In this document: one piece after another, positions 32,801 to 40,640 of the stretch | How the letters are laid out: the number at the start of each line of letters is the position of its first letter | Position numbering within the stretch: the stretch's first letter is position 1 | Assembly: GCF_001418325.1 (NCBI RefSeq) | Contig: NZ_LIPN01000164.1 | Coordinates: 88,192 to 152,191 of the forward strand | Direction of reading: 5' to 3' | DNA length: 64,000 bases | DNA from: Streptomyces atriruber | GTDB taxonomy: Bacteria > Actinomycetota > Actinomycetes > Streptomycetales > Streptomycetaceae | Made by a program: the position numbers and the translations under genes | Notes under the pieces: model-generated | Told to the model about the DNA's origin: nothing | The model's database searches: none | What the model saw: only the letters and a program-made list of their open reading frames with translations

Positions 32801-33502
32801 TCGGCTCTCGGGGTGGCGGGCGGCCAGCAGACGGGTGATGAACCCGGCCCGTTCGGTGGGGTCGTGGCAGAGGGTGAAGGCCTCCTCGAACTGGTCCACG
32901 ACCAGCCAGGTGTCGCCGGCCGCCGCCACCGGGGTCAGGACGTTGGCGTGGGTACGCAGGGGATGGGCGCCGGGGGTGAGGATGCGGATCGCCGCCGGGC
33001 GCAGCGCGGCGTCCTCGAAGTGGCGCAGGCGAGGGATGAGCCCGGCACGCAGGAGGGAGGACTTGCCGCTGCCCGATGGTCCGAAGACCACGGTGACCGG
33101 GTGCTGTCTGGCCAGCTGTGTCAGGTCGTCGGTCAGTTGCCCCCGGCCGAAGAACAGGTGCGCGTCGCCGGGCTCGAAACGGGCCAGGCCCCGGTAGGGC
33201 GCCTCGGCGGTGTCCTCGGCGGCGGCCGCCGTCTCGCTCTCCTCCCGCGCGGCGGCATGCCAGCGCCGCTCCCAGTCCTGTGCGTCACCTCCGCAGGCTT
33301 TGGCGTAGGCGAGCGTCAGGGGCAGGGAGGGGAGCTTCTCGCCCGCGGCGGCCTGGGACAGCGCGGTGATCGAGTAGCCGGTGCGCCCGGCCAGCGCGCG
33401 ATAGGCGATGCCACCGGCCTCGCTGCGCAGCTTGCGCAGCTCGACCGCGAACCGCGCCGTCGGCCCCGCCGCCGGATCGACCGGCTTCTCCCTGCGCCCC
33501 AT
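29882..33502 (-). CDS. HTH - nSTAND1 NTPase - TM - WD40 protein, 1206 aa
   Basis: Domains in order: an XRE-type HTH (about 10-85; ARFAVELRKLRSEAGG, TGYSITALSQAAAGEKLPS); a 'novel STAND 1' NTPase beginning PYRGLARFEPGDAHLFFGR with Walker A GPSGSGKSS (about 142) and Walker B-like WLVVDQFEEAF; a winged-helix/helical arm with TTVDLAHEALITAWPRL; one membrane helix (VAVSVLLALALTAGLLAW, about 525); and about 13 WD40 repeats (FSPDGRTLA-type) from about 625. Unlike the other STAND gene, its repeats are diverged at DNA level. This is a well-known actinobacterial architecture without a settled function. The membrane helix puts the propellers outside or against the membrane, with HTH and NTPase in the cytoplasm. 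Confidence 0.9.
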   Translation of the reverse strand: MGRREKPVDPAAGPTARFAVELRKLRSEAGGIAYRALAGRTGYSITALSQAAAGEKLPSLPLTLAYAKACGGDAQDWERRWHAAAREESETAAAAEDTAEAPYRGLARFEPGDAHLFFGRGQLTDDLTQLARQHPVTVVFGPSGSGKSSLLRAGLIPRLRHFEDAALRPAAIRILTPGAHPLRTHANVLTPVAAAGDTWLVVDQFEEAFTLCHDPTERAGFITRLLAARHPESRLRVLLGVRADFYPRCLEHPELAATVRKSSLPVGPMTASELREAIVKPATAAGLTVERTLTTHLVDQAATEPGSLPLLSHALLETWRHRRGNALTHEAYSTAGGLHGAITRTAEDVCTRLSETQADTARRILLRLITPGEGTPDTRRPIDVHELEEDRHPHTRTVLDLLARARLITLEDTTVDLAHEALITAWPRLSAWIEEDRDRLRAHRRLTEAATTWDELDRDGGALYRGTRLASAEEHFPDAHSPSDTHLTDLERTFLNTSTAARGQEQQAAARTTRRLRRFSVAVSVLLALALTAGLLAWQQSRTSDKQRARAVAAQQTALSRQLAAQSAALLDTQPDLASLLAVHAYDTGATKEAATSLRAAAGLPLDRRLGRGPSTEGIQSAYSPDGRTLAVGSLRHGTARVVVRDAASGRTRRTFTGIVGDLPSLVFDRRGRLLVSGHDDSEVWRWDAATGTRRTTLRGAANMWKIFSPDARTLAAVRSDDGSVRLWDPSTGRRRATLDGAVSRVRALAFTPDGRTMAIGGVNEKGQGVVQLWDVVSLKPRSPLLVPGDAVTSVAIAGDGRTLATAGADGRVRLWDLGTGRARATFFVQTAEGPLLRFSPDGRTLATSGSDLRIRLWETPTGKARTTLAGHSATISDLTFSPDGNALASSSIDGEVRLWDMTAEAARVPTITRSDELAAIAFSPDGRLLATGSNSGPYGGEVRLWNTADGTPRTTALRAFPEVRSVAFSPDGRSLAVLSGSARSERAVVRLWDVRTGKVRATLTKPLDHVLAVAFTSHGDLLTAGDATGVVRSWNIASGETRMFKGFEAFSALTPVAAFSPDGRTVAAGDTKGRVRLWDVESGTLRTVISQRADKVGALAFSPDGHTLALNGRTDGEVRLYDTDTGRLRHAFPRRAASKAALAFSPDGKHIAGGSDGGTVRLWDAAPVRPDAALRKVCRSVNRGLTPEERATYLKDPVGPSPCRT

Positions 33503-33730
33503 CCTGAATTCCCCCGAGCTCCGGATGATCGCTGCAGCGCCACGCTACGGGCCCGGCAAAAGCCGGACAAGCTGCCCGTCGGCCATCCCTGGTGGCCCCC
33601 GTCCGTCCGCGACTCGATTGTTTACCCGCACTGACCTGGGGTGATGAAAAACGCCGCGGTGAGCTGAAATCGGTGCCGGACCGCCCCAGGTGGGTCTGCC
33701 ATCCGACCACTGACACCAAGGAGTTCCACC

Positions 33731-34171
33731 ATGCGAAGCACCGAGCTCGACCGCGGAGCAGTCACGTTCCGCCGCACCGCTGTGATCACGGGCATGGCTC
33801 TTGTGCTCGGCGGTGCCGTCATCATGCCCTCGGCGTCGGCCGCGGCTCCCGCCGGCCCCCAGGCCTGCGCGACCAAGACCCTCACCACCGGCTACCAGAA
33901 GCAGGGAACCACGGTGAACAAGTCGGGCAGCAGCAGTTGCAACGACCTCAACCTCACCTACTCCAACGACTCGACCTCCACCGTAGGTGACAGCTACCGC
34001 GGGTTCTACAAGACATCCAGCGGCTGGAAGGGCGGAAGCCGCGGCTACATCTTCGCCTACGACGTCAACCACAGCCCGTGGATCGTTCTCCTGTCGGACG
34101 TGAGCGCCGGGACGCCCATGGGGGTCGGCAGCTGGTACGACGGCGGAGACACCGTCAAGGTCGCCCACTGA
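33731..34171 (+). CDS. small secreted protein, 146 aa
   Basis: A basic n-region and a hydrophobic core (TAVITGMALVLGGAVIMPSASA) form a Sec signal peptide with likely cleavage after ASAAA. The mature part has two cysteines (QACATKT and SSCNDLN), which may form a disulfide, and is rich in Tyr, Gly and Ser (SYRGFYKTSSGWKGGSRGYIF). AAGGAG lies 7 bases before the ATG. It resembles small secreted beta-rich proteins of Streptomyces, but no family is assigned. It diverges from the STAND gene across a 228-base gap. Confidence 0.75.
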   Translation: MRSTELDRGAVTFRRTAVITGMALVLGGAVIMPSASAAAPAGPQACATKTLTTGYQKQGTTVNKSGSSSCNDLNLTYSNDSTSTVGDSYRGFYKTSSGWKGGSRGYIFAYDVNHSPWIVLLSDVSAGTPMGVGSWYDGGDTVKVAH

Positions 34172-34271
34172 TCTCACGCCCTGAGGGTGCCGTCCGCCCG
34201 CGCAGGCGTGCCTGGGGGCGCGCTTGCGGGGCGGGCGGCACCCTGACGCGACACGTCCGAGGAGGAGCAGG

Positions 34272-35123
34272 GTGCCTGCCCACCACCGCCACGCCCCATC
34301 GCCGCGCCGTACCGCAGCCATCGCGCTGGTCGGCCTTCTGTGCGCGGCGGGCGCCGCGTGCTCGCAACCCACGCCCGAACCGGGAGGTGCGCCGCCGCCC
34401 GCGATCACCAAGGTGCGGTACTCCGAGCCGTCGAGTGCCGACGTCATCCCCATGCTCTTCCCGGCCACCGGAGTCGAGAGCCGCCGCACACAGGGGCTCA
34501 CCGGTCTCCTGGCCCTCGCCCAGGACGTCCGCACCAAGGCCTGCACGACACCCACCGGTGGTGCGCCCGCGGACGATCCACCGGCCATGTTCGTACGGCG
34601 CATGGCCCTGCCCGACCTGGCGTACGTGCGCGCCCACGGCTTCACCAGTCCGCCCGTACCGACACTGGCCGCCAGCCCCCGGTGTGCGGACGCCACGGAA
34701 GAGCGGATCACCTCGCTGGGGAAAATGATCGCGCCCCTACAGGCACGGTGGTGGAAGGTCGTGGAATCGGTGAACGACGAGCCGACGGTGCAACGCGCGT
34801 ACACGAAGCTCAAAGGCTGCTTCGCCGGGCACGGGCTCGCCGCCGACGACGAGGACGCCTTCTTCGGCGTCGTGGACTCCCGGTTGAGCGCACGCGGCAG
34901 CGACCCACGTGCTGCAGAGCGTGAGGACCGGCGCCTGGGAGCCCTCTACGCCCGGTGCATGGCTCCGGTGGAAGCGGTGCGCGAAGGGCTTCGCCAGCAA
35001 CGTCGCAAAGCGTTCCTCAAGAGCCACTCCGCAGAGGTCGGGCGACTCCAGAACACGCTCCCCGAACGCTTGGACCAGGTGGAGGACAGCTTCGACGTCC
35101 ACTACAGCGCCCCGACACCGTGA
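34272..35123 (+). CDS. putative lipoprotein, 283 aa
   Basis: A signal peptide (RRTAAIALVGLLCAAGAAC) ends in a cysteine, a marginal lipobox, followed by a Pro-rich spacer (SQPTPEPGGAPPPA). The mature domain is helical with scattered cysteines (KACTTP, RCADA, KGCFAG, RCMAP) and resembles the many uncharacterised Streptomyces lipoproteins with a C-terminal helical bundle. The GTG start at 34272 is preceded by GGAGGAG. It is downstream of the secreted protein on the same strand with 100 bases between. Confidence 0.72.
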   Translation: MPAHHRHAPSPRRTAAIALVGLLCAAGAACSQPTPEPGGAPPPAITKVRYSEPSSADVIPMLFPATGVESRRTQGLTGLLALAQDVRTKACTTPTGGAPADDPPAMFVRRMALPDLAYVRAHGFTSPPVPTLAASPRCADATEERITSLGKMIAPLQARWWKVVESVNDEPTVQRAYTKLKGCFAGHGLAADDEDAFFGVVDSRLSARGSDPRAAEREDRRLGALYARCMAPVEAVREGLRQQRRKAFLKSHSAEVGRLQNTLPERLDQVEDSFDVHYSAPTP

Positions 35124-35130
35124 CGTGCGG

Positions 35131-35157
35131 GAGCGGGCTGCGGCAGCCCGCTCCCCC
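35131..35157. terminator. bidirectional terminator
   Basis: GGGAGCGGGCTGC and GCAGCCCGCTCCC form a 27-base near-perfect palindrome between the convergent lipoprotein and GH95 genes. Confidence 0.75.
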
Positions 35158-35165
35158 GTCCCTCC

Positions 35166-37565
35166 TCACCGCCCGAAGACGTATCGCTGCCCCGACCGCA
35201 CCTTCAAAGTCTTCGATCCGCCGCTGAACAGAGCGCTGTGCAGCGTCAGTTCGCGCGTGCGTGCAGCCCGCAGCACGATGCGGGTGGCGCGGCCCGAGGC
35301 CCAGTCGACGTCGATCGTCGCGCCGCCGCGGGCCCGCAGGCCGCGCACGGATCCGTCGGGCCAGGCGGCGGGCAGCGCGGGCAGGATCTCGATCGCGTCG
35401 TGCTGACTCTGCAGCAGCATCTCGACGATGCCCGACGTCGCGCCGAAGTTGCCGTCGATCTGGAACGGCGGGTGGGTGTCCCAGAGGTTGGGCAGCGTCG
35501 AGGACTTGAGCTGTTCGCCGAGCATCTTGAGCGCGTGGTCGCCGTCCCGCAGGCGCGCCCAGAAGTTGATCTTCCAGGCCTTGGACCAGCCGGTGCCGCC
35601 GTCACCCCGCGCCGTGAGGGACACCTTGGCCGCCTCGGCCCACTTGCTGCCCGGCTCGATCCGGCGTCCGGGGTGCAGGGCGTAGAGGTGGGACACGTGC
35701 CGGTGGTCGTCCGTGCGGTCGTCCAGGTCGGCCTTCCACTCCTGGAGTTGCCCCCAGGATCCGATGCGCAGTCCGGGGTCCAGGGAACCCAGGGTCTTCT
35801 CCAGCTCGCCGCGGAAGGCCGGTGAGTCCCCGAGTGTGCGGGCCGCTTCCAGGGTGTTGGTGAAGAGGTCGTGGACGATCTGCTGGGCCATGGCGGCGCC
35901 CGCGGTGAAGTCGCCGTGCTCGGGCGAGTAGCTGGGCGTGACGATCAGGGTGCCGTCGCGCGGGTCGGTGCGCAGGTTGTCGAGCCAGAACTCGGCGGCC
36001 TCCTTCATCACCGGGTACGCGGTGGTGCGCAGGTAGTCCGTGGAGCCGCCGAAGCGGTAGTGCTCGTACAGCTGGGCGGTGAGCCAGGCCGCGGCCTCGG
36101 GGAACCAGAACGCGGTCGACCAGTCGTGCACCCCGGTGAAGCCGTAGGGGTTGGTCTCGTTGTGTACCACCCAGCCGCGGCTGCCGAACATCTCCCTGGC
36201 CGTACGCCGCCCCGGCGCGCGCAGCGCCTCGACGAAGCGTTCGTACGGGGACGTCGTCTCGGGGAGGTTCGCGGCCTCGGCGAGCCAGTAGTTCATCTGG
36301 AGGTTGATGTTGGTGTGGTAGTCGGCCGACCAGGGCGGGGTGGTGCTGTTGTTCCAGACGCCCTGGAGGTTGGCGGGGAGTGATCCGGCGCGCGAGGAGG
36401 CGATGAGGAGGTAGCGGCCGTACTGGAAGAAGAGCGCCTCCAGGGCCCGGTCCGCGGCGGCGTCCGCACCGGTGCCGTACTGCTTGAGCAGCCGGTCCGT
36501 GGGAACGTCCGCGGGCGGCGCCTGGCCGATGTCGAGGGCGACGCGGTCGAACAGGGCACGGTGGTCGCGCAGATGACGGGCCCGCAGCGCCCCGTGGCCC
36601 GCAGCGACGGCCTCGTCGACGGTGCGGGTGACGGTGGCGTGCGGGTCGTCGCCCCGGTAGTCGGGATAGGTGTCGGCGTAGTCGGTGCCCGCGGCGAGGA
36701 CGAACCACACGTGGTCCGCGCCGGTGACGGTGATGCTTCCGTCGTCGTGCGCGACGCACGCGCCGCCCTCGTGCCCTACGCGCAGCTGGGCCTCGAACTT
36801 CAGCGCGTTGTCGGCGAGTTCGCCACGGACCGTGATCCGGTCGTCGTGCGCCGTCGCGGTGAAGTCGGTGCGGGGCGAGGTGTGGCGGAAGGTGCAGGTG
36901 ACGTGTGCGGCGTGGTCGGCGGAGAGGCGGCCGACGATCACTCCGTCGGGGTGCGAGGCGAAGAACTCCCTGTGGTGGCGCACCTGTTCCTGGCGGTACG
37001 TGACGGTCGCGAGGCCCTGCCCGAGGTCGAGGGCGCGGCGGTACGCGGCGTCGGGCGCGTCCGGGGCGCCGGGTACGTCGATGTGGAGGTCGCCGAAGGT
37101 CTGGTGGGCGCCGTAGCCGCGCCGGGCCTGGCCGAGCTTCGCCGCGACGTCGTCCGGGCTCAGCCCGCCCTTCTCGTCGAGCTCGTCGCGCACGGCGTCC
37201 AGGGCGCCGGGCCGTGGCGCGCTCCAGTTGCCGAAGTCGTAGCCCTCCCGCGAGCCGGGGCCGCCGGTCCACAGGGTCTTCTCGTTGAACTGGAGCCGTT
37301 CGGAGGCGAGGGTGCCGAAGACCATGGCACCGAGGGCACCGTTGCCGATGGGGAGGGCCTCCCGCTCCCAGTCGGTGGCGGGAGCTCCGTACCAGAGCAG
37401 CAATTCATCGGAGGTGTCACGCTCCGATCCTTCGGCCGCCGCGGAGGCCCCGGAAGCCGCAGAGGCCGCCGGAGCTCCACCGAGTGCGCCGCCACCCGCT
37501 GCCAGAGCGGCCGCGCCACCGATGGCGGACCTCATGGTCGTCCTTCGCGTGATCCGCTGAGTCAT
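35166..37565 (-). CDS. glycoside hydrolase family 95 (alpha-L-fucosidase/galactosidase type)
   Basis: This exported protein has 799 residues. The N-terminus (TRRTTMRSAIGGAAALAAGGG) is Tat-like. The beta-rich N-domain opens with LLLWYGAPATDWEREALPIGNGALGAMVFG and LQFNEKTLWTGGPGS, hallmarks of GH95. The catalytic (alpha/alpha)6 region includes GVWNNSTTPPWSADYHTNINLQM, AHP/SPEHGD-type motifs and QIDGNFGATSGIVEMLLQS. The family removes alpha-1,2-fucose or L-galactose from glycans by inversion. No ribosome site precedes the ATG at 37565; an alternative ATG at 37535 has GAAGGA upstream but would lose the twin arginines. No sugar transporter is adjacent. Confidence 0.92.
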   Translation of the reverse strand: MTQRITRRTTMRSAIGGAAALAAGGGALGGAPAASAASGASAAAEGSERDTSDELLLWYGAPATDWEREALPIGNGALGAMVFGTLASERLQFNEKTLWTGGPGSREGYDFGNWSAPRPGALDAVRDELDEKGGLSPDDVAAKLGQARRGYGAHQTFGDLHIDVPGAPDAPDAAYRRALDLGQGLATVTYRQEQVRHHREFFASHPDGVIVGRLSADHAAHVTCTFRHTSPRTDFTATAHDDRITVRGELADNALKFEAQLRVGHEGGACVAHDDGSITVTGADHVWFVLAAGTDYADTYPDYRGDDPHATVTRTVDEAVAAGHGALRARHLRDHRALFDRVALDIGQAPPADVPTDRLLKQYGTGADAAADRALEALFFQYGRYLLIASSRAGSLPANLQGVWNNSTTPPWSADYHTNINLQMNYWLAEAANLPETTSPYERFVEALRAPGRRTAREMFGSRGWVVHNETNPYGFTGVHDWSTAFWFPEAAAWLTAQLYEHYRFGGSTDYLRTTAYPVMKEAAEFWLDNLRTDPRDGTLIVTPSYSPEHGDFTAGAAMAQQIVHDLFTNTLEAARTLGDSPAFRGELEKTLGSLDPGLRIGSWGQLQEWKADLDDRTDDHRHVSHLYALHPGRRIEPGSKWAEAAKVSLTARGDGGTGWSKAWKINFWARLRDGDHALKMLGEQLKSSTLPNLWDTHPPFQIDGNFGATSGIVEMLLQSQHDAIEILPALPAAWPDGSVRGLRARGGATIDVDWASGRATRIVLRAARTRELTLHSALFSGGSKTLKVRSGQRYVFGR

Positions 37566-37613
37566 GACCGATTACGGTAAAAGTCCGATGACTGGCTGGC
37601 AAGACACAAAACT

Positions 37614-37639
37614 GCCCCGTTCCTTGGACGGAACGGGGC
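37614..37639 (-). terminator. Rho-independent terminator of the 166-aa gene
   Basis: GCCCCGTTCC and GGAACGGGGC form a perfect 10-bp stem with a 6-base loop. On the minus strand it is followed by AGTTTTGTGTCTTG, a usable T-run. Confidence 0.8.
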
Positions 37640-37672
37640 AGGACTTGGACGGAAGTGCGGGGGCGCGGGCTG

Positions 37673-38173
37673 TCAGCCCTGCTGGAAGAGCTCCGCGGGC
37701 AGCGGCTTCAGGAGCGCGTACAGGTCGTCGGTGATCGGCCGGTCCCAGGCGGCGATGGTCACCAGGACGTTGTCGCTGCGGTCGAACTGCACGCAGGAGA
37801 TCCGGCTCTCGGAGAGCTTGAGGCGACGCACGATGAGGAGGTTGTCGCCCTGCATCACCGGCATGTCCTCGCTGGACACGACCGTGATCTCCTCGTCGTT
37901 CTCCAGGGCCAGGAGCAGCTGGGCCACCTCGAAGGGGACCTCGCCCTCGGCGGTCTCGCGCGCGGGCGACCCCTCGGGGAGGTTGCCGATGATCATCGCG
38001 GGGCCGCGGCCGCCGAACAGGTCGTAGCGCAGGAACACGCCCTGGCAGCTGCCGTCGGGGGCGGGCAGCAGGCCCGCGCCGAGATTGCCGGGCCAGTCAC
38101 CGGGGTCCATGGCCAGGACGTCGAAGTCCGGGCCCGCGGGAGTGGCGGAGCTGCGGCGGCGGAGGAAGGACAT
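37673..38173 (-). CDS. conserved-looking hypothetical protein, 166 aa
   Basis: This soluble alpha/beta protein begins MSFLRRRSS and contains DFDVLAMDPGDWPGNLGAGLLPAPDG, GNLPEGSP, a strand-rich EITVVSSEDMPVMQGDNLLIVRRL and a C-terminal LLKPLPAELF. The start at 38173 is chosen because GGAAGGA-type purines lie close upstream and the upstream frame has shadow-like composition. It has its own Rho-independent terminator, so it is a single-gene unit. No family or function is recognised. Confidence 0.72.
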   Translation of the reverse strand: MSFLRRRSSATPAGPDFDVLAMDPGDWPGNLGAGLLPAPDGSCQGVFLRYDLFGGRGPAMIIGNLPEGSPARETAEGEVPFEVAQLLLALENDEEITVVSSEDMPVMQGDNLLIVRRLKLSESRISCVQFDRSDNVLVTIAAWDRPITDDLYALLKPLPAELFQQG

Positions 38174-38311
38174 GCGCCCATGGTACGTGGCCTGCGAGGT
38201 GTTCCGGCGCGGGGGCGGGCACGTCCCGCCGGGGCGGTGCACTGTCCCACCAGCCACGGAGCGGCCGCAGCCGACGCCCCGGGCGCGACCTGCCCGGCCG
38301 TACCGGACGAG

Positions 38312-38590
38312 GTGTGGCACCACCCGCACCTGGAGTTCCTGCTCCTCCCCATGACGCACTGACCGACCTCCCGGGCCGCATCGGCACGCTCCCCCGCCTG
38401 CACACCCTCGACCTCGGTCACAACGGCCGTCGGCGGCATGGCGGGACTGCTCGGACTACGTTGCCGGCGCGCCGAATTGCCCCGCCTCCCGGACACCATC
38501 GGCTCGCTCACCGCACTCCGTGAACTGCCCGCGCTCGAAAAGCCCGACCTCCGCTGGACGAACGCCCCGGTCCGCCAAGAACTGGCGTAG
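38312..38590 (+). pseudogene. leucine-rich repeat protein remnant
   Basis: Pieces of an LRR protein occur in successive frames: VWHHPHLEFLLL, then LTDLPGRIGTLPRLHTLDLGHN, then LPDTIGSLTALRELPALEKPDLRW ending VRQELA and TAG at 38588-38590. Frame changes fall around 38350 and again between about 38400 and 38480. The L-x-x-L-x-x-L spacing and 'LPxxIGxLxxLxxLDL' pattern are typical of 23-residue LRRs. The 5' end cannot be located. Confidence 0.6.
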
Positions 38591-38603
38591 CGCCGGAGCG
38601 ACC

Positions 38604-39581
38604 CTAGGCCTTCTCGCCGGAAGGGCTCGGCGGGACCACCGCCACCGGGACCCCCGCGTGCAGCAGCACCGCGTGGGTGACCGAGCCGAGCATGCGGCCC
38701 GGGCCCAGCCTGCGCCGGTGTCGGCCGACGACCACGAGGGCGGCGCCGGGGGCGGCCTCGACGAGGTGGCGCGCGGCGTCGCCCGGCGCGATGACCACGT
38801 CCACCCGCACCTCCGGGTGGCGTTCCCGGTACGGGGCGAGCTGGTCCTGTGCGAGCTTGCCGTACTCCCGCTCCGTCTCCGCGTCCTCGACGGCCTTCAT
38901 CACGAACTCGCCGGTGGGCGTGCAGCTGAGGACCGGCCACGGGTAGGCGGCGATCACCTGCAGCCGGGCCCCGCGCCGCCCGGCCTCGGCGAAGGCGAAC
39001 GCGAGGGCGTTGTCGTCCGGGGCGGGCGCCGAGAGGCCGAGGACCACGCGCGGGCCCTCGTCGGGCACCGACGCCTCGGGGCGCACGGGCTCCGGGTTCG
39101 CCCCGGGCCGCGGCACGACCACCACGGGGCAGGCCGCGTCACGCGCGCACGCCAGACCGTTCGAGCCGAGCAGGAGGCTGGCGAAGCCGCCCCGGCCTCG
39201 CGAGCCGAGGACCAGCAGCCCGGCCCAGGCACCGAGCCGCGGCAGCTCGCGCCCCGGGCTGCCGTCCACCGTGACGAACTCCAGCTCGGGCAGACCGGCG
39301 CGCCCCACGAGGGAATCGCGTGCCTGCTCCACCACCGGGTCGCCGTCACCGCGCTCCACGACGGACGAGAAGGGACCGTCGACCAGCGGGACCTCGTAGC
39401 CCCGCACGTGCACGACCCGCAGTGGCACGCCGCGCAGCCCGGCGGCGGCCAGCGCCCACTCCAGGGCGCGCCCGCTGCCCTCCGACCCGTCCACCGCCAC
39501 CACGACGGGCCCGCCGTCGGGTCCGGCTCCAGTGCCGCTCACGGACTCACTGCTCACGCTGCTGACCGGTTCGCTGCTCAT
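38604..39581 (-). CDS. tandem universal stress protein, 325 aa
   Basis: Two UspA domains lie in tandem. The first has VVVAVDGSEGSGRALEWAL and the ATP-binding G-2x-G-9x-G-S pattern in VLGSRGRGGFASLLLGSNGLACARDAACPVVVV. The second has VVLGLSAPAPDDNALAFAFAEA and VVVGRHRRRLGPGRMLGSVTHAVLLHAGVPVAVV. This is the usual actinobacterial double-domain form, linked to dormancy, hypoxia and envelope stress. The Ser-rich N-terminal 20 residues are probably disordered. It is monocistronic, 45 bases from the downstream ORF's stop. Confidence 0.92.
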   Translation of the reverse strand: MSSEPVSSVSSESVSGTGAGPDGGPVVVAVDGSEGSGRALEWALAAAGLRGVPLRVVHVRGYEVPLVDGPFSSVVERGDGDPVVEQARDSLVGRAGLPELEFVTVDGSPGRELPRLGAWAGLLVLGSRGRGGFASLLLGSNGLACARDAACPVVVVPRPGANPEPVRPEASVPDEGPRVVLGLSAPAPDDNALAFAFAEAGRRGARLQVIAAYPWPVLSCTPTGEFVMKAVEDAETEREYGKLAQDQLAPYRERHPEVRVDVVIAPGDAARHLVEAAPGAALVVVGRHRRRLGPGRMLGSVTHAVLLHAGVPVAVVPPSPSGEKA

Positions 39582-39626
39582 GGCTTCAGCCTGCTGCGGA
39601 CCGGCCCCCGCGGGCAGAGTCGAAAG

Positions 39627-40229
39627 TCACGTGATGGGCAGGCCCCAAGGACCGTCGCCACCGTGCCCTTGCAGGTCCGTTTCGCGGGCGGAGCGAGGCG
39701 CGGCCCAACCGGTGGCGGCCACGACCTCCCGGGCGATGTCCACGACGGACCGCCCGTCTGTTGCCACCCGCACGGTGTCCGCAGGAGCCCGCTGATCCAG
39801 GAGCCGTGCCTTGCGGACACTTCCCGCCAGCTCCTGCTCCAGCTCCGAGCCCAGCTCGCGTCCCACCAACCGCTCGCGGGCCGTGACGTCGGAGGCGGTG
39901 AGCAGGACTCGTACGATCCCCACTCCCGCCCCCATCGCACGCCCGAACATGCCCGCCGTCTCCGGCAGCACGCTCGTGGTGTTCGTATAGATCAGGCGTC
40001 GGTAGCCGCGCCGGGCGTAGTTCGCCCACACGGCGGTCAGATTGGCCTCGGTGATCTCCGCGCGGTGCGGGTCTCCGTCAGGTGCCGGATGCACCTGGCC
40101 CATGAAGTCGCCGTCGATGATCGCGTGAGCGACGGCCCCGGAGCGCAGCAGCGCCGAAACCTCCCATCCCACCGTCGTCTTGCCGACACCGGCACGTCCC
40201 CCGATGAGCAGTACTTCCGCATGATCCAT
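39627..40229 (-). CDS. AAA/P-loop nucleotide kinase-like protein, 200 aa
   Basis: This P-loop protein has Walker A LLIGGRAGVGKTT (about residue 6) and the layout of small kinases: IIDGDFMGQVHPAPDGDPHRAEI as the substrate/Walker-B-like part, YTNTTSVLPETA and VLLTASDVTARERLVGRELGSELEQE, a lid-like Arg-rich helix. It is similar in scale to gluconate/shikimate-type or uncharacterised Streptomyces 'AAA family ATPases'. No ribosome site is evident before ATG 40229; a TTG at 40286 is possible. It is next to a DUF397 gene on the same strand. Confidence 0.75.
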   Translation of the reverse strand: MDHAEVLLIGGRAGVGKTTVGWEVSALLRSGAVAHAIIDGDFMGQVHPAPDGDPHRAEITEANLTAVWANYARRGYRRLIYTNTTSVLPETAGMFGRAMGAGVGIVRVLLTASDVTARERLVGRELGSELEQELAGSVRKARLLDQRAPADTVRVATDGRSVVDIAREVVAATGWAAPRSARETDLQGHGGDGPWGLPIT

Positions 40230-40289
40230 GGGGGCAGCGTGCCAGCGGGCGACCACCTCGCGCGATCCGATATGCGCTGCGTCCAAGCG

Positions 40290-40532
40290 CTACGTCAGGT
40301 CGAACTCGCCCTCGCGGGCGCCGTGCACGAAGGCTCCCCACTCCGCCGGGGTGAAGATCAGGGAAGGGCTCTCCGGGCGGCCGCTGTTGCGCATCGCGAC
40401 GAAGCCCTCGACGAAGGCGATCTCCACGTCCCCGCGCCCCTCGCTGCTCGATCGCCAGTCCGCCGTGCTGAGGTCGAGCTCCGGCTTGTCCCAGCCCGCG
40501 AGCGGATGCTGCTGAGTGGTGCTGTCGGCCAC
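40290..40532 (-). CDS. DUF397 domain protein, 80 aa
   Basis: The sequence shows the DUF397 pattern: WRSSSEGRGDVEIAFVEGFVAMRNSGRPESPSLIFTPAEWGAFVHGAREGEFD. GTG at 40532 follows GGGAGGAG. In Streptomyces, DUF397 proteins (BldB and relatives such as the WhiJ-associated set) usually sit next to an XRE-type regulator and an anti-sigma-like ATPase. Neither is adjacent here, so this is an orphan copy. It is expected to be cytoplasmic and to act in development-type regulation. Confidence 0.9.
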   Translation of the reverse strand: MADSTTQQHPLAGWDKPELDLSTADWRSSSEGRGDVEIAFVEGFVAMRNSGRPESPSLIFTPAEWGAFVHGAREGEFDLT

Positions 40533-40640
40533 GTCCGTGCTCCTCCCGAATGCGTCGGTCCGGCGCCAGCCTAGCTTTCGCTCCGGGCGCCGGACAGGCC
40601 GCGGTGGCAGGACCTCCGTGTGCGGTGTCGCCGGGCGCCG

